Shown here one piece after another: positions 1 through 11,339 of a stretch of DNA of 64,000 nt. This stretch comes from Prosopocoilus inquinatus (taxonomy: Eukaryota > Arthropoda > Insecta > Coleoptera > Lucanidae), in contig JAYKNF010000013.1 of assembly GCA_036172665.1 (NCBI GenBank), forward strand, positions 3,472,001 through 3,536,000, written 5' to 3'. Below the pieces are notes generated by a model. That model worked only from the letters and a program-made list of their open reading frames with translations, did no database searches and had not been told where the DNA came from. Every line of letters begins with the position of its first letter. The first letter of the stretch is position 1. The position numbers and the translations under genes are program-made.

Positions 1-126
1 GAACGAAACAACACGTATTAGCGTTGTTCCTGTGATGTATCTAAACGATCCTTACTTATCTAACATATTATATGACGTTTGGATGGACTCCAGTAAGTCT
101 GATGTGAGATACAAAGTTTTTGGACG

Positions 127-138
127 CAGCAGCTGCTG
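127..138. repeat. Perfect 12-bp palindrome in one monomer class
   Basis: CAGCAGCTGCTG reads the same on both strands. It occurs in monomers that carry AGCTGCTGG (e.g. 16164-16190, 17364-17376, 39106-39118, 47145-47157, 60106-60116). Other classes have AGAAGCTGG, AGCAGCTGG, AGGAGCTGG or CCGAAGCTGG at the same place, so the palindrome is a class variant and not a general feature. Any protein binding is unproven. Confidence 0.6.
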
Positions 139-150
139 GTAATAGTTTTA

Positions 151-299
151 AACGAAACAACACGTATTAGCGTTGTTCCTGTGCTGTATCTAATCGATCC
201 TTACTTATCTATCATGTTATTTGACGTTTCGATGGACTCCAGTAACTCTGATGTGAGATACGACGTTTTCGGACGCAGCAGAAGCTGGAAATAGTTTTA
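151..299 (+). repeat. Representative 149-bp satellite monomer
   Basis: One full monomer, phased at AACGAAAC, containing 60 G/C in 149 bases (about 40%). In monomer coordinates: an imperfect inverted repeat at 4-11/22-29; a ClaI-type ATCGAT at 43-48; the TA used as transposon target in another copy at 60-61; a TTTCGATGGACT segment at 77-88; and a CAG/CTG-rich segment near 124-136. Main variable sites are ACG/ACA plus TATT/CATT/TATA (12-18), GTGATG/GTGCTG/GTGTTG (31-36), AATCG/AAACG (42-46), TCATCTATC/TTATCTAAC/TTAGCTACT (54-63), TTGACG/TTGGCG/TTTACG (71-76), TTCGATGG/TTGGATGG/TTGGACGG (78-85) and GACGTTTTC/AAAGTTTTT/GAAATTTTC/AAAGTTCTC (112-120). Its length is close to the DNA in a nucleosome core, but phasing is not shown by the sequence. 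Confidence 0.95.
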
Positions 300-2980
300 A
301 ACGAAACAACACATATAAGCGTTGTTCCTGTGATGTATCTAATCGATCCTTACTCATCTATCATGTTATTTGACGTTTCGATGGACTCCAGTAACTCTGA
401 TGTGAGATACAACGTTCTCGGACGCAGCAGAAGCTGGAAATAGTTTTGAACGAAGCAACACGTATTAGCGTTGTTCCTGTGATGTATCTAAACGATCCTT
501 ACTTATCTAACATATTATATGACTTTTGGATGGACTCCAGTAAGTCTGATGTGAGATACAAAGTTTTTGGACGCAGCAGAAGCTGGAAATAGTTTTAAAC
601 GAAACAACACGCATTAGCGTTGTTCCTGTGCTGTATCTAATCGATCCTTACTTATCTATCATGTTATTTGACGTTTCGATGGACTCCAGTAACTCTGATG
701 TGAGATACGACGTTTTCGGACGCAGCAGAAGCTGGAAATAGTTTTAAACGAAACAACACATATAAGCGTTGTTCCTGTGATGTATCTAATCGATCCTTAC
801 TCATCTATCATGTTATTTGACGTTTCGATGGACTCCAGTAACTCTGATGTGAGATACAACGTTCTCGGACGCAGCAGAAGCTGGAAATAGTTTTGAACGA
901 AGCAACACGTATTAGCGTTGTTCCTGTGATGTATCTAAACGATCCCTACTTATCTAACATATTATATGACGTTTGGATGGACTCCAGTAAGTCTGATGTG
1001 AGATACAAAGTTTTTGGACGCAGCAGAAGCTGGAAATAGTTTTAAACGAAACAACACGCATTAGCGATGTTCCTGTGTTGTATCTATTCGATCCTTACTC
1101 ATCTATCATGTTATTTTACGTTTGGATGGACTCCAGTAACTCTGATGTGAGATACAAATTTTTTGGACGCAGCAGAAGCTGGAAATAGTTTTAAATGAAA
1201 CAACACGTATTAGCGTTGTTCCTGTGATGTATCTAATCGATCCTTACTCATCTATCATGTTATTTGACGTTTCGATGGACTCCAGTAACTCTAATGTGAG
1301 ATACGAAATTTTCGGACGCAGCAGCAGCTGGAAATAGTTTTAAACGAAACAACACATATTAGCCTTGTTCCTGTGATGTATTTAATCGATCCTTACTCAT
1401 CTATCATGTTATTTGGCGTTTCGATGGACTCCAGTAACTCTGATGTGAGATACAAAGTTCTCGGACGCAGCAGAAGCTGGAAATAGTTTTGAACGAAACA
1501 ACACGTATTAGCGTTGTTCCTGTGATGTATCTAAACGATCCTTATTTATCTAACATGTTATTTGACGTTTGGATGGACTCCAGTAAGTCTGATGTGAGAT
1601 ACAAAGTTTTTGGACGCAGCAGGAGCTGGAAATAGTTTTAAACGAAACAACACGTATTAGCGTTGTTCCTGTGCTGTATCTAATCGATCCTTACTTATCT
1701 ATCATGTTATTTTACGTTTGGATGGACTCCAGTAACTCTGATGTGAGATACAAAGTTTTTGGACGCAGCAGAAGCTGGAAATAGTTTTAAATGAAACAAC
1801 ACATATTAGCGATGTTCCTGTGAAGTATCTACTCGATCCTTACTCATCTATCATGTTATTTTACGTTTGGATGGACTCCAGTAACTCTGATGTGAGATAC
1901 GACGTTTTCGGACGCAGCAGAAGCTGGAAATAGTTTTAAACGAAAAAACACATATTAGCGTTGTTCCTGTGATGTATCTAATCGATCCTTACTCATCTAT
2001 CATGTTATTTGACGTTTGGACGGACTCCAGTAACACTGATGTGAGATACAAAGTTCTCGGACACAGCAGAAGCTGGAAATAGTTTTGAACGAAACAACAC
2101 GTATTAGCGTTGTTCCTGTGATGTATCTAAACGATCCTTACTTATCTAACATATTATATGACGTTTGGATGGACTCCAGTAAGTCTGATGTGAGATACAA
2201 AGTTTTTGGACGCAGCAGAAGCTGGAAATAGTTTTAAATGAAACAACACGTATTAGCGTTGTTCCTGTGATGTATCTAAACTATCCTTACTTATCTAACA
2301 TGTTATTTGACGTTTGGATGGACTCTAGTAACTCTAATGTGAGATACGAAATTTTCGGACGCAGCAGCAGCTGGAAATAGTTTTAAACGAAACAACACAT
2401 ATTAGCGTTGTTCCTGTGATGTATCTAATCGATCCTTACTCATCTATCATGTTATTTGACGTTTGGACGGACTCCAGTAACTCTGATGTGAGATACAAAG
2501 TTCTCGGACGCAGCAGAAGCTGGAAATAGTTTTAAACGAAACAACACGCATTAGCGTTGATCCTGTGATGTATCTAATCGATCCTTACTCATCTATCATG
2601 TTATTTGGCGTTTCGATGGACTCCAGTAACTTTAATGTGAGATACGAAGTTCTCGGACGCAGCTGAAGCTGGAAATAGTTTTAAACGAAACAACACATAT
2701 TAGCGTTGTTCCTGTGATGTATCTAATCGATCCTTACTTATCTATCATGTTATTTGACGTTTGGATGGACTCCAGTAACTCTGATGTGAGATACGAAGTT
2801 CTCGGACGCAGCAGAAGCTGGAAGTAGTTTTAAACGAATCAACAAGCATTGGCGTTGTTCCTGTGATGTATCTAATCGATCCTTACTCATCTATCATGTT
2901 ATTTGGCGTTTCGATGGACTCCAGTAACTCTGATGTGAGATACAAAGTTTACGGACGCAGCAGAAGCTGGAAATAGTTTT

Positions 2981-3126
2981 AAATGAAACACGTATTAGCG
3001 TTGTTCCTGTGATGTATCTAATCGATCCTTACTCATCTATCATGTTATTTGGCGTTTCGATGGACTCCAGTAACTCTGATGTGAGATACAAAGTTTACGG
3101 ACGCAGCAGAAGCTGGAAATAGTTTT
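2981..3126 (+). repeat. 146-bp monomer variant (3-bp deletion near the start)
   Basis: The usual AAATGAAACAACACG is shortened to AAATGAAACACG, giving a 146-bp monomer. The same deletion is seen at 2981, 9530, 29749, 36447 (as AAATGAGACACG), 41509, 44335, 58188 and 60568. It always follows a monomer with TTTACGG and precedes one ending the same way, so it has spread by block duplication and not by repeated mutation. It is a useful marker for aligning the higher-order blocks. Confidence 0.9.
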
Positions 3127-6100
3127 GAACGAAACAACACGTACTAGCGTTGTTCCTGTGATGTATCTAATCGATCCTTACTTAGCTACTATGTTATTTG
3201 ACGTTTCGATGGACTCCAGTAACTCTAATGTGAGATACGAAATTTTCGGACGCAGCAGCAGCTGGAAATAGTTTTAAACGAAACAACACATATTAGCGTT
3301 GTTCCTGTGATATATCTAATCGATCCTTATTCATCTATCATGTTATTTGGCGTTTCGATGGACTCCAGTAACTCTGATGTGAGATACAAAGTTCTCGGAC
3401 GCAGCAGAAGCTGGAAATAGTTTTGAACGAAACAACACGTATTAGCGTTGTTCCTGTGATGTATCTAATCGATCCTTACTTATCTATCATGTTATTTGAC
3501 GTTTGGATGGACTCCAGTAAGTCTGATGTGAGATACAAAGTTTTTGGACGCAGCAGGAGCTGGAAATAATTTTAAACGAAACAACACGTATTAGCGTTGT
3601 TCCTGTGCTGTATCTAATCGATCCTTACTTATCTATCATGTTATTTGACGTTTCGATGGACTCCAGTAACTCTGATGTGAGATACAAAGTTTTTGGACGC
3701 AGCAGAAGCTGGAAATAGTTTTGAACGAAACAACACGTATTAGCGTTGTTCCTGTGATGTATCTAATCGATCCTTACTTAGCTACTATGTTATTTGACGT
3801 TTCGATGGACTCCAGTAACTCTAATGTGAGATACGAAATTTTCGGACGCAGCAGCTGCTGGAAATAGTTTTAAACGAAACAACACATATTAGCGTTGTTC
3901 CAGTGATGTATCTAATCGATCCTTACTCATCTATCATGTTATTTGACGTTTGGACGGACTCCAGTAACTCTGATGTGAGATACAAAGTTCTCGGACGCAG
4001 CAGAAGCTGGAAATAGTTTTGAACGAAACAACACGTATTAGCGTTGTTTCTGTGATGTATCTAAACGATCCTTACTTATCTAACATGTTATTTGACGTTT
4101 GGATGGACTCCAGTAAGTCTGATGTGAGATACAAAGTTTTTGGACGCAGCAGCAGCTGGAAATAGTTTTAAACGAAACAACTCGTATTAGCGTTGTTCCT
4201 GTGCTGTATCTAATCGATCCTTATTTATCTATCATGTTATTTGACGTTTGGATGGACACCAGTAACTCTGATGTGAGATACGAAGTTCTCGGACGCAGCA
4301 GAAGCTGGAAATAGTTTTAAACGAAACAACACGCATTAGCGTTGTTCCTGTGATGTATCTAATCGATCCTTACTCATCTATCATGTTATTTGGCGTTTCG
4401 ATGGACTCCAGTAACTTTGATGTGAGATACGACGTTTTCGGACGCAGCAGAAGCTGGAAATAGTTTTAAACGAAACAACACGCATTAGCGATGTTCCTGT
4501 GATGTATCTAATCGATCCTTACTCATCTATCATGTTATTTTACGTTTGGATGGACTCCAGTAACTCTGATGTGAGATACGACGTTTTCGGACGCAGCAGA
4601 AGCGGGAAATAGTTTTAAACGAAACAACTCGTATTAGCGTTATTCCTGTGCTGTATCTAATCGATCCTTATTTATCTATCATGTTATTTGACGTTTCGAT
4701 GGACTCCAGTAACTCTGATGTGAGATACGACGTTCTCGGACGCAGCAGAAGCTGGAAATAGTTTTAAACGAAACAACACGCATTAGCGATGTTCCTGTGT
4801 TGTATCTAATCGATCCTTACTCATCTATCATGTTATTTTACGTTTGGATGGACTCCAGTAACTCTGATGTGAGATACAATGTTTTTGGACGCAGCAGAAG
4901 CTGGAAATAGTTTTAAATGAAACAACACGTATTAGCGTTGTTCCTGTGATGTATCTAATCGATCCTTACTCATCTATCATGTTATTTGACGTTTCGATGG
5001 ACTCCAGTAACTCTAATGTGAGATACGAAATTTTCGGACGCAGCAGCAGCTGGAAATAGTTTTAAACGAAACAACACATATTAGCGTTGTTCCTGTGATG
5101 TATTTAATCGATCCTTACTCATCTATCATGTTATTTGGCGTTTCGATGGACTCCAGTAACTCTGATGTGAGATACAAAGTTCTCGGACGCAGCAGAAGCT
5201 GGAAATAGTTTTGAACGAAACAACACGTATTAGCGTTGTTCCTTTGATGTATCTAAACGATCCTTATTTATCTAACATGTTATTTGACGTTTGGATGGAC
5301 TCCAGTAAGTCTGATGTGAGATACAAAGTTTTTGGACGCAGCAGGAGCTGGAAATAGTTTTAAACGAAACAACACGTATTAGCGTTGTTCCTGTGCTGTA
5401 TCTAATCGATCCTTACTTATCTATCATGTTATTTGACGTTTCGATGGACTCCAGTAACTCTGATGTGAGATACGACGTTTTCGGACGCAGCAGAAGCTGG
5501 AAATGGTTTTAAACGAAACAACACGCATTAGCGATGTTCCTGTGAAGTATCTAGTCGATCCTTACTCATCTATCATGTTATTTTACGTTTGGATGGACTC
5601 CAGTAACTCTGATGTGAGATACGACGTTTTCGGACGCAGCAGAAGCTGGAAATAGTTTTAAACGAAAAAACACATATTAGCGTTGTTCCTGTGATGTATC
5701 TAATCGATCCTTACTCATCTATCATGTTATTTGACGTTTGGACGGACTCCAGTAACTCTGATGTGAGATACAAAGTTCTCGGACACAGCAGAAGCTGGAA
5801 ATAGTTTTGAACGAAACAACACGTATTAGCGTTGTTCCTGTGATGTATCTAAACGATCCTTACTTATCTAACATGTTATTTGACGTTTGGATGGACTCCA
5901 GTAACTCTAATGTGAGATACGAAATTTTCGGACGCAGCAGCAGCTGGAAATAGTTTTAAACGAAACAACACATATTAGCGTTGTTCCTGTGATGTATCTA
6001 ATCGATCCTTACTCATCTATCATGTTATTTGACGTTTGGACGGACTCCAGTAACTCTGATGTGAGATACAAAGTTCTCGGACGCAGCAGAAGCTGGAAAT

Positions 6101-7473
6101 AGTTTTGAACGAAATAACACGTATTAGCGTTGTTCCTGTGATGTATCTAAACGATCCTTACTTATCTAACATATTATATGACGTTTGGATGGACTCCAGT
6201 AAGTCTGATGTGAGATACAAAGTTTTTGGACGCAGCAGCTGCTGGTAATAGTTTTAAAGAAACAACACGTATTAGCGTTGTTCCTGTGCTGTATCTAATC
6301 GATCCTTACTTATCTATCATGTTATTTGACGTTTCGATGGACTCCAGTAACTCTGATGTGAGATACGACGTTTTCGGACGCAGCAGAAGCTGGAAATAGT
6401 TTTAAACGAAACAACACATATAAGCGTTGTTCCTGTGATGTATCTAATCGATCCTTACTCATCTATCATGTTATTTGACGTTTGGACGGACTCCAGTAAC
6501 TCTGATGTGAGATACAAAGTTCTCGGACGCAGCAGAAGCTGGAAATAGTTTTGAACGAAGCAACACGTATTAGCGTTGTTCCTGTGATGTATCTAAACGA
6601 TCCTTACTTACCTAACATATTATATGACGTTTGGATGGACTCCAGTAAGTCTGATGTGAGATACAAAGTTTTTGGACGCAGCAGAAGCTGGAAATAGTTT
6701 TAAACGAAACAACACGCATTAGCGATGTTCCTGTGATGTATCTAATCGATCCTTAGTCATCCATCATGTTATTTTACGTTTGGATGGACTCCAGTAACTC
6801 TGATGTGAGATATGACGTTTTCGGACGCAGCAGAAGCTGGAAATAGTTTTAAACGAAACAACACGCATTAGCGATGTTCCTGTGTTGTATCTAATCGATC
6901 CTTAGTCATCTATCATGTTATTTTACGTTTGGATGGACTCCAGTAACTCTGATGTGAGATACAAAGTTTTTGGACGCAGCAGAAGCTGGAAATAGTTTTA
7001 AATGAAACAATACGTATTAGCGTTGTTCCTGTGATGTATCTAATCGATCCTTACTCATCTATCATGTTATTTGACGTTTCGATGGACTCCAGTAACTCTA
7101 ATGTGAGATACGAAATTTTCGGACGCAGCAGCAGCTGGAAATAGTTTTAAACGAAACAACACATATTAGCGTTGTTCCTGTGCTGTATCTAATCGATCCT
7201 TACTTATCTATCATGTTATTTGACGTTTGGACGGACTCCAGTAACTCTGATGTGAGATACAAAGTACTCGGACACAGCAGAAGCTGGAAATAGTTTTGAA
7301 CGAAACAACACGTATTAGCGTTGTTCCTGTGATGTATCTAAACGATCCTTACTTATCTAACATGTTATTTGACGTTTGGATGGACTCCAGTAACTCTAAT
7401 GTGAGATACGAAATTTTCGGACGCAGCAGCAGCTGGAAATAGTTTTAAACGAAACAACACATATTAGCGTTGT

Positions 7474-7741
7474 TCCTGTGATGTATCTAATCGATCCTTA
7501 CTCATCTATCATGTTATTTGACGTTTGGACGGACTCCAGTAACTCTGATGTTGATATACAAAGTTCTCGGACGCAGCAGAAGCTGGAAATAGTTTTAAAC
7601 GAAACAACACGTATTAGCGTTGTTCCTGTGATGTATCTAATCGATCCTTTCTCATCTATTATGTTATTTGACGTTTGGATGGACACCAGTAACTCTGATG
7701 TGAGATACGAAGTTCTCGGACGCAGCAGAAGCTGGAAATAG
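7474..7741 (+). repeat. 150-bp monomer variant in frame with the next monomer
   Basis: Here GATGTGAGATAC is replaced by GATGTTGATATAC (about 7548), a one-base gain that also removes a TGA stop. The 150-bp monomer is divisible by 3, so it stays in frame with the following monomer and leaves an 87-codon open frame beginning at a GTG (7478) or the ATG at 7481. The same variant recurs near 34465, 38929, 46966 and 48755, each time giving an 87-codon frame. The translation is only satellite read through twice; the ORF is a by-product of one indel and I do not call it a gene. Confidence 0.85.
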
Positions 7742-8509
7742 TTTTAAACGAAATAACACGCATTAGCGTTGTTCCTGTGATGTATCTAATCGATCCTTAC
7801 TCATCTATCATGTTATTTGGCGTTTCGATATACTCCAGTAACTTTGATTTGAGATACGACGTTTTCGGACGCAGCAGAAGCTGGAAATAGTTTTAAACGA
7901 AACAACACGCATTAGCGATGTTCCTGTGATGTATCTAATCGATCCTTACTCATCTATCATGTTATTTTACGTTTGGATGGACTCCAGTAACTCTGATGTG
8001 AGATACAAAGTTTTTGGACGCAGCAGAAGCTGGAAATAGTTTTGAACGAAACAACACGTATTAGCGTTGTTCCTGTGATGTATCTAATCGATCCTTACTT
8101 AGCTACTATGTTATTTGACGTTTCGATGGACTCCAGTAAGTCTAATGTGAGATACGAAATTTTCGGACGCAGCAGCAGCTGGAAATAGTTTTAAACGAAA
8201 CAACACATATAAGCGTTGTTCCTGTGATGTATCTAATCGATCCTTACTCATCTATCATGTTATTTGACGTTTGGACGGACTCCAGTAACTCTGATGTGAA
8301 ATACAAAGTTCTCGGACGCAGCAGAAGCTGGAAATAGTTTTGAACGAAGCAACACGTATTAGCGTTGTTCCTGTGATGTATATAAACGATCCTTACTTAT
8401 CTAACATTTTATTTGACGTTTGGATGGACTCCAGTAACTCTAATGTGAGATACGAAATTATCGGACGCAGCAGCAGCTGGAAATAGTTTTAAAGGAAACA
8501 ACACGTATT

Positions 8510-8640
8510 AGCGTTGTTCCTGTGCTGTATCTAAACGATCCTTACTTAGCTACTGTTATTTGACGTTTCGATGGACTCCAGTAACTCTGATGTGAGATAC
8601 GACGGTTTCGGACGCAGCAGAAGCTGGAAATAGTTTTAAA
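8510..8640 (+). repeat. 147-bp monomer variant (2-bp deletion)
   Basis: The usual TAGCTACTATGTTATTT is shortened to TAGCTACTGTTATTT. The variant lies in monomers that begin AAAGGAAAC and carry GTGCTG with AAACGATCC. It recurs near 8545, 8995, 35466, 35915, 40974 and 43800, again as part of larger duplicated blocks. No coding or RNA feature is associated with it. Confidence 0.85.
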
Positions 8641-11225
8641 CGAAACAACACATATTAGCGTTGTTCCTGTGATGTATCTAATCGATCCTTACTCATCTAT
8701 CATGTTATTTGACGTTTGGACGGACTCCAGTAACTCTGATGTGAGATACAAAGTTCTCGGACACAGCAGAAGCTGGAAATAGTTTTGAACGAAACAACAC
8801 GTATTAGCGTTGTTCCTGTGATGTATTTAAACGATCCTTACTTATCTAACATTTTATTTGACGTTTGGATGGACTCCAGTAACTCTAATGTGAGATACGA
8901 AATTATCGGACGCAGCAGCAGCTGGAAATAGTTTTAAAGGAAACAACACGTATTAGCGTTGTTCCTGTGCTGTATCTAAACGATCCTTACTTAGCTACTG
9001 TTATTTGACGTTTCGATGGACTCCAGTAACTCTAATGTGAGATACGAAATTTTCGGACGCAGCAGCAGCTGGAAATAGTTTTAAACGAAACAACACCTAT
9101 AAGCGTTGTTCCTGTGATGTATCTAATCGATCCTTACTCATCTATCATGTTATTTGACGTTTGGACGGACTCCAGTAACTCTGATGTGAGATACGATGTT
9201 TTCGGACGCAGCAGAAGCTGGAAATAGTTTTTAACGAAACAACACATATTAGCGTTGTTCCTGTGATGTATCTAATCGATCCTTACTTATCTATCATGTT
9301 ATTTGACGTTTGGATGGACTCCAGTAACTCTGATGTGAGATACGAAGTTCTCGGACGCAGCAGAAGCTGGAAGTAGTTTTAAACGAAACAACACGCATTA
9401 GCGTTGTTCCTGTGATGTATCTAATCGATCCTTACTCATCTATCATGTTATTTGGCGTTTCGATGGACTCCAGTAACACTGATGTGAGATACAAAGTTTA
9501 CGGACGCAGCAGAAGCTGGAAATAGTTTTAAATGAAACACGTATTAGCGTTGTTCCTGTGATGTATCTAATCGATCCTTACTCATCTATCATGTTATTTG
9601 GCGTTTCGATGGACTCCAGTAACTCTGATGTGAGATACAAAGTTTACGGACGCAGCAGAAGCTGGAAATAGTTTTGAACGAAACAACACGTATTAGCGTT
9701 GTTCCTGTGATGTATCTAATCTATCCTTACTTAGCTACTATGTTATTTGACGTTTCGATGGACTCCAGTAACTCTAATGTGAGATACGAAATTTTCGGAC
9801 GCAGCAGCAGCTGGAAATAGTTTTAAACGAAACAACACATATTAGCGTTGTTCCTGTGATATATCTAATCGATCCTTACTCATCTATCATGTTATTTGGC
9901 GTTTCGATGGACTCCAGTAACTCTGATGTGAGATACAAAGTTCTCGGACGCAGCAGAAGCTGGAAATAGTTTTGAACGAAACAACACGTATTAGCGTTGT
10001 TCCTGTGATGTATCTAATCGATCCTTACTTATCTATCATGTTATTTGACGTTTGGATGGACTCCAGTAAGTCTGATGTGAGATACAAAGTTTTTGGACGC
10101 AGCAGGAGCTGGAAATAATTTTAAACGAAACAACACGTATTAGCGTTGTTCCTGTGCTGTATCTAATCGATCCTTACTTATCTATCATGTTATTTGACGT
10201 TTCGATGGACTCCAGTAACTCTGATGTGAGATACAAAGTTTTTGGACGCAGCAGAAGCTGGAAATAGTTTTGAACGAAACAACACGTATTAGCGTTGTTC
10301 CTGTGATGTATCTAATCGATCCTTACTTAGCTACTATGTTATTTGACGTTTCGATGGACTCCAGTAACTCTAATGTGAGATACGAAATTTTCGGACGCAG
10401 CAGCAGCTGGAAATAGTTTTAAACGAAACAACACATATTAGCGTTGTTCCTGTGATGTATCTAATCGATCCTTACTCATCTATCATGTTATTTGACGTTT
10501 GGACGGACTCCAGTAACTCTGATGTGAGATACAAAGTTCTCGGACGCAGCAGAAGCTGGAAATAGTTTTGAACGAAACAACACGTATTAGCGTTGTTCCT
10601 GTGATGTATCTAAACGATCCTTACTTATCTAACATGTTATTTGACGTTTGGATGGACTCCAGTAAGTCTGATGTGAGATACAAAGTTTTTGGACGCAGCA
10701 GCAGCTGGAAATAGTTTTAAACGAAACAACTCGTATTAGCGTTGTTCCTGTGCTGTATCTAATCGATCCTTATTTATCTATCATGTTATTTGACGTTTGG
10801 ATGGACACCAGTAACTCTGATGTGAGATACGAAGTTCTCGGACGCAGCAGAAGCTGGAAATAGTTTTAAACGAAACAACACGCATTAGCGTTGTTCCTGT
10901 GATGTATCTAATCGATCCTTACTCATCTATTATGTTATTTGGCGTTTCGATGGACTCCAGTAACTTTGATGTGAGATACGACGTTTTCGGACGCAGCAGA
11001 AGCTGGAAATAGTTTTAAACGAAACAACACGCATTAGCGATGTTCCTGTGATGTATCTAATCGATCCTTACTCATCTATCATGTTATTTTACGTTTGGAT
11101 GGACTCCAGTAACTCTGATGTGAGATACGACGTTTTCGGACGCAGCAGAAGCTGGAAATAGTTTTAAACGAAACAACACGCATTAGCGATGTTCCTGTGT
11201 TGTATCTAATCGATCCTTACTCATC

Positions 11226-11227
11226 TA
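11226..11227. other. TA target-site duplication, left
   Basis: The satellite reads CTCATCTA up to 11227 and resumes as TATCATGTT at 12531. The uninterrupted satellite has CTCATCTATCATGTT, so a single TA (monomer positions 60-61) has been doubled. TA duplication is the hallmark of Tc1/mariner transposition. Confidence 0.97.
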
Positions 11228-11255
11228 AAGGGTTTTCCAATAAGGTCGGGTCGAT
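11228..11255 (+). repeat. Left terminal inverted repeat, 28 bp
   Basis: Begins AAGGGTTTTCCAATA and ends GGTCGGGTCGAT. It matches the reverse complement of 12503-12530 at 27 of 28 positions; the single mismatch is the A at 11243, where the other end has G. After one further mismatch the next three bases (TTG) also agree, so the functional repeat could be slightly longer. This is the expected transposase binding and cleavage site. Confidence 0.96.
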
Positions 11256-11339
11256 CTTGGCAGGCTGCGGCGGCAATGTTGTTTTAGCGACGTCTGTCAA
11301 ATCTGTTGTTTATTATTCTGTCACTGATGCCAAATCACC
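11256..11339 (+). promoter_or_regulatory. Transposon 5' leader and presumed promoter region
   Basis: 84 bp between the left inverted repeat and the transposase ATG. It has a GC-rich start (GGCTGCGGCGGC) and then an AT-rich stretch, TTGTTTATTATT, near 11305-11316 that could serve as a weak TATA-like element. The ATG at 11340 sits in a strong eukaryotic initiation context (CACCATGG). No clear initiator motif is seen. A promoter must lie here or in the inverted repeat if the gene is expressed, but the exact site is not supported. Confidence 0.35.

Larger units (their letters stand above)
1..11227 (+). repeat. 149-bp satellite array, left part
   Basis: Head-to-tail tandem copies of a 149-bp monomer, about 75 by length, all in the same direction. 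The motif AACGAAACAACACG recurs at 2, 151, 300 (as ACATAT variant), 449 (as AACGAAGC variant) and 598, giving the 149-bp step. No unique sequence interrupts the array up to the transposon. Nearly constant blocks include GCGTTGTTCCTGTG, GGACTCCAGTAA and GGACGCAGCAG. Variable sites are linked and define monomer classes. Since 149 is not a multiple of 3, the reading frame shifts from monomer to monomer and every frame soon meets a stop, so this is not coding DNA. The array begins before the window. Calling it centromeric is inference. Confidence 0.98.

Noticed and set aside
7498..7686. 62-codon minus-strand frames at 7498-7686 and 34415-34603
   Set aside because: Shadow of the same 150-bp variant on the other strand, with no protein features.
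1..11227. CRISPR array
   Set aside because: Repeats are 149 bp, directly adjacent, imperfect and without unique spacers; there are no cas genes, and the content is eukaryotic.
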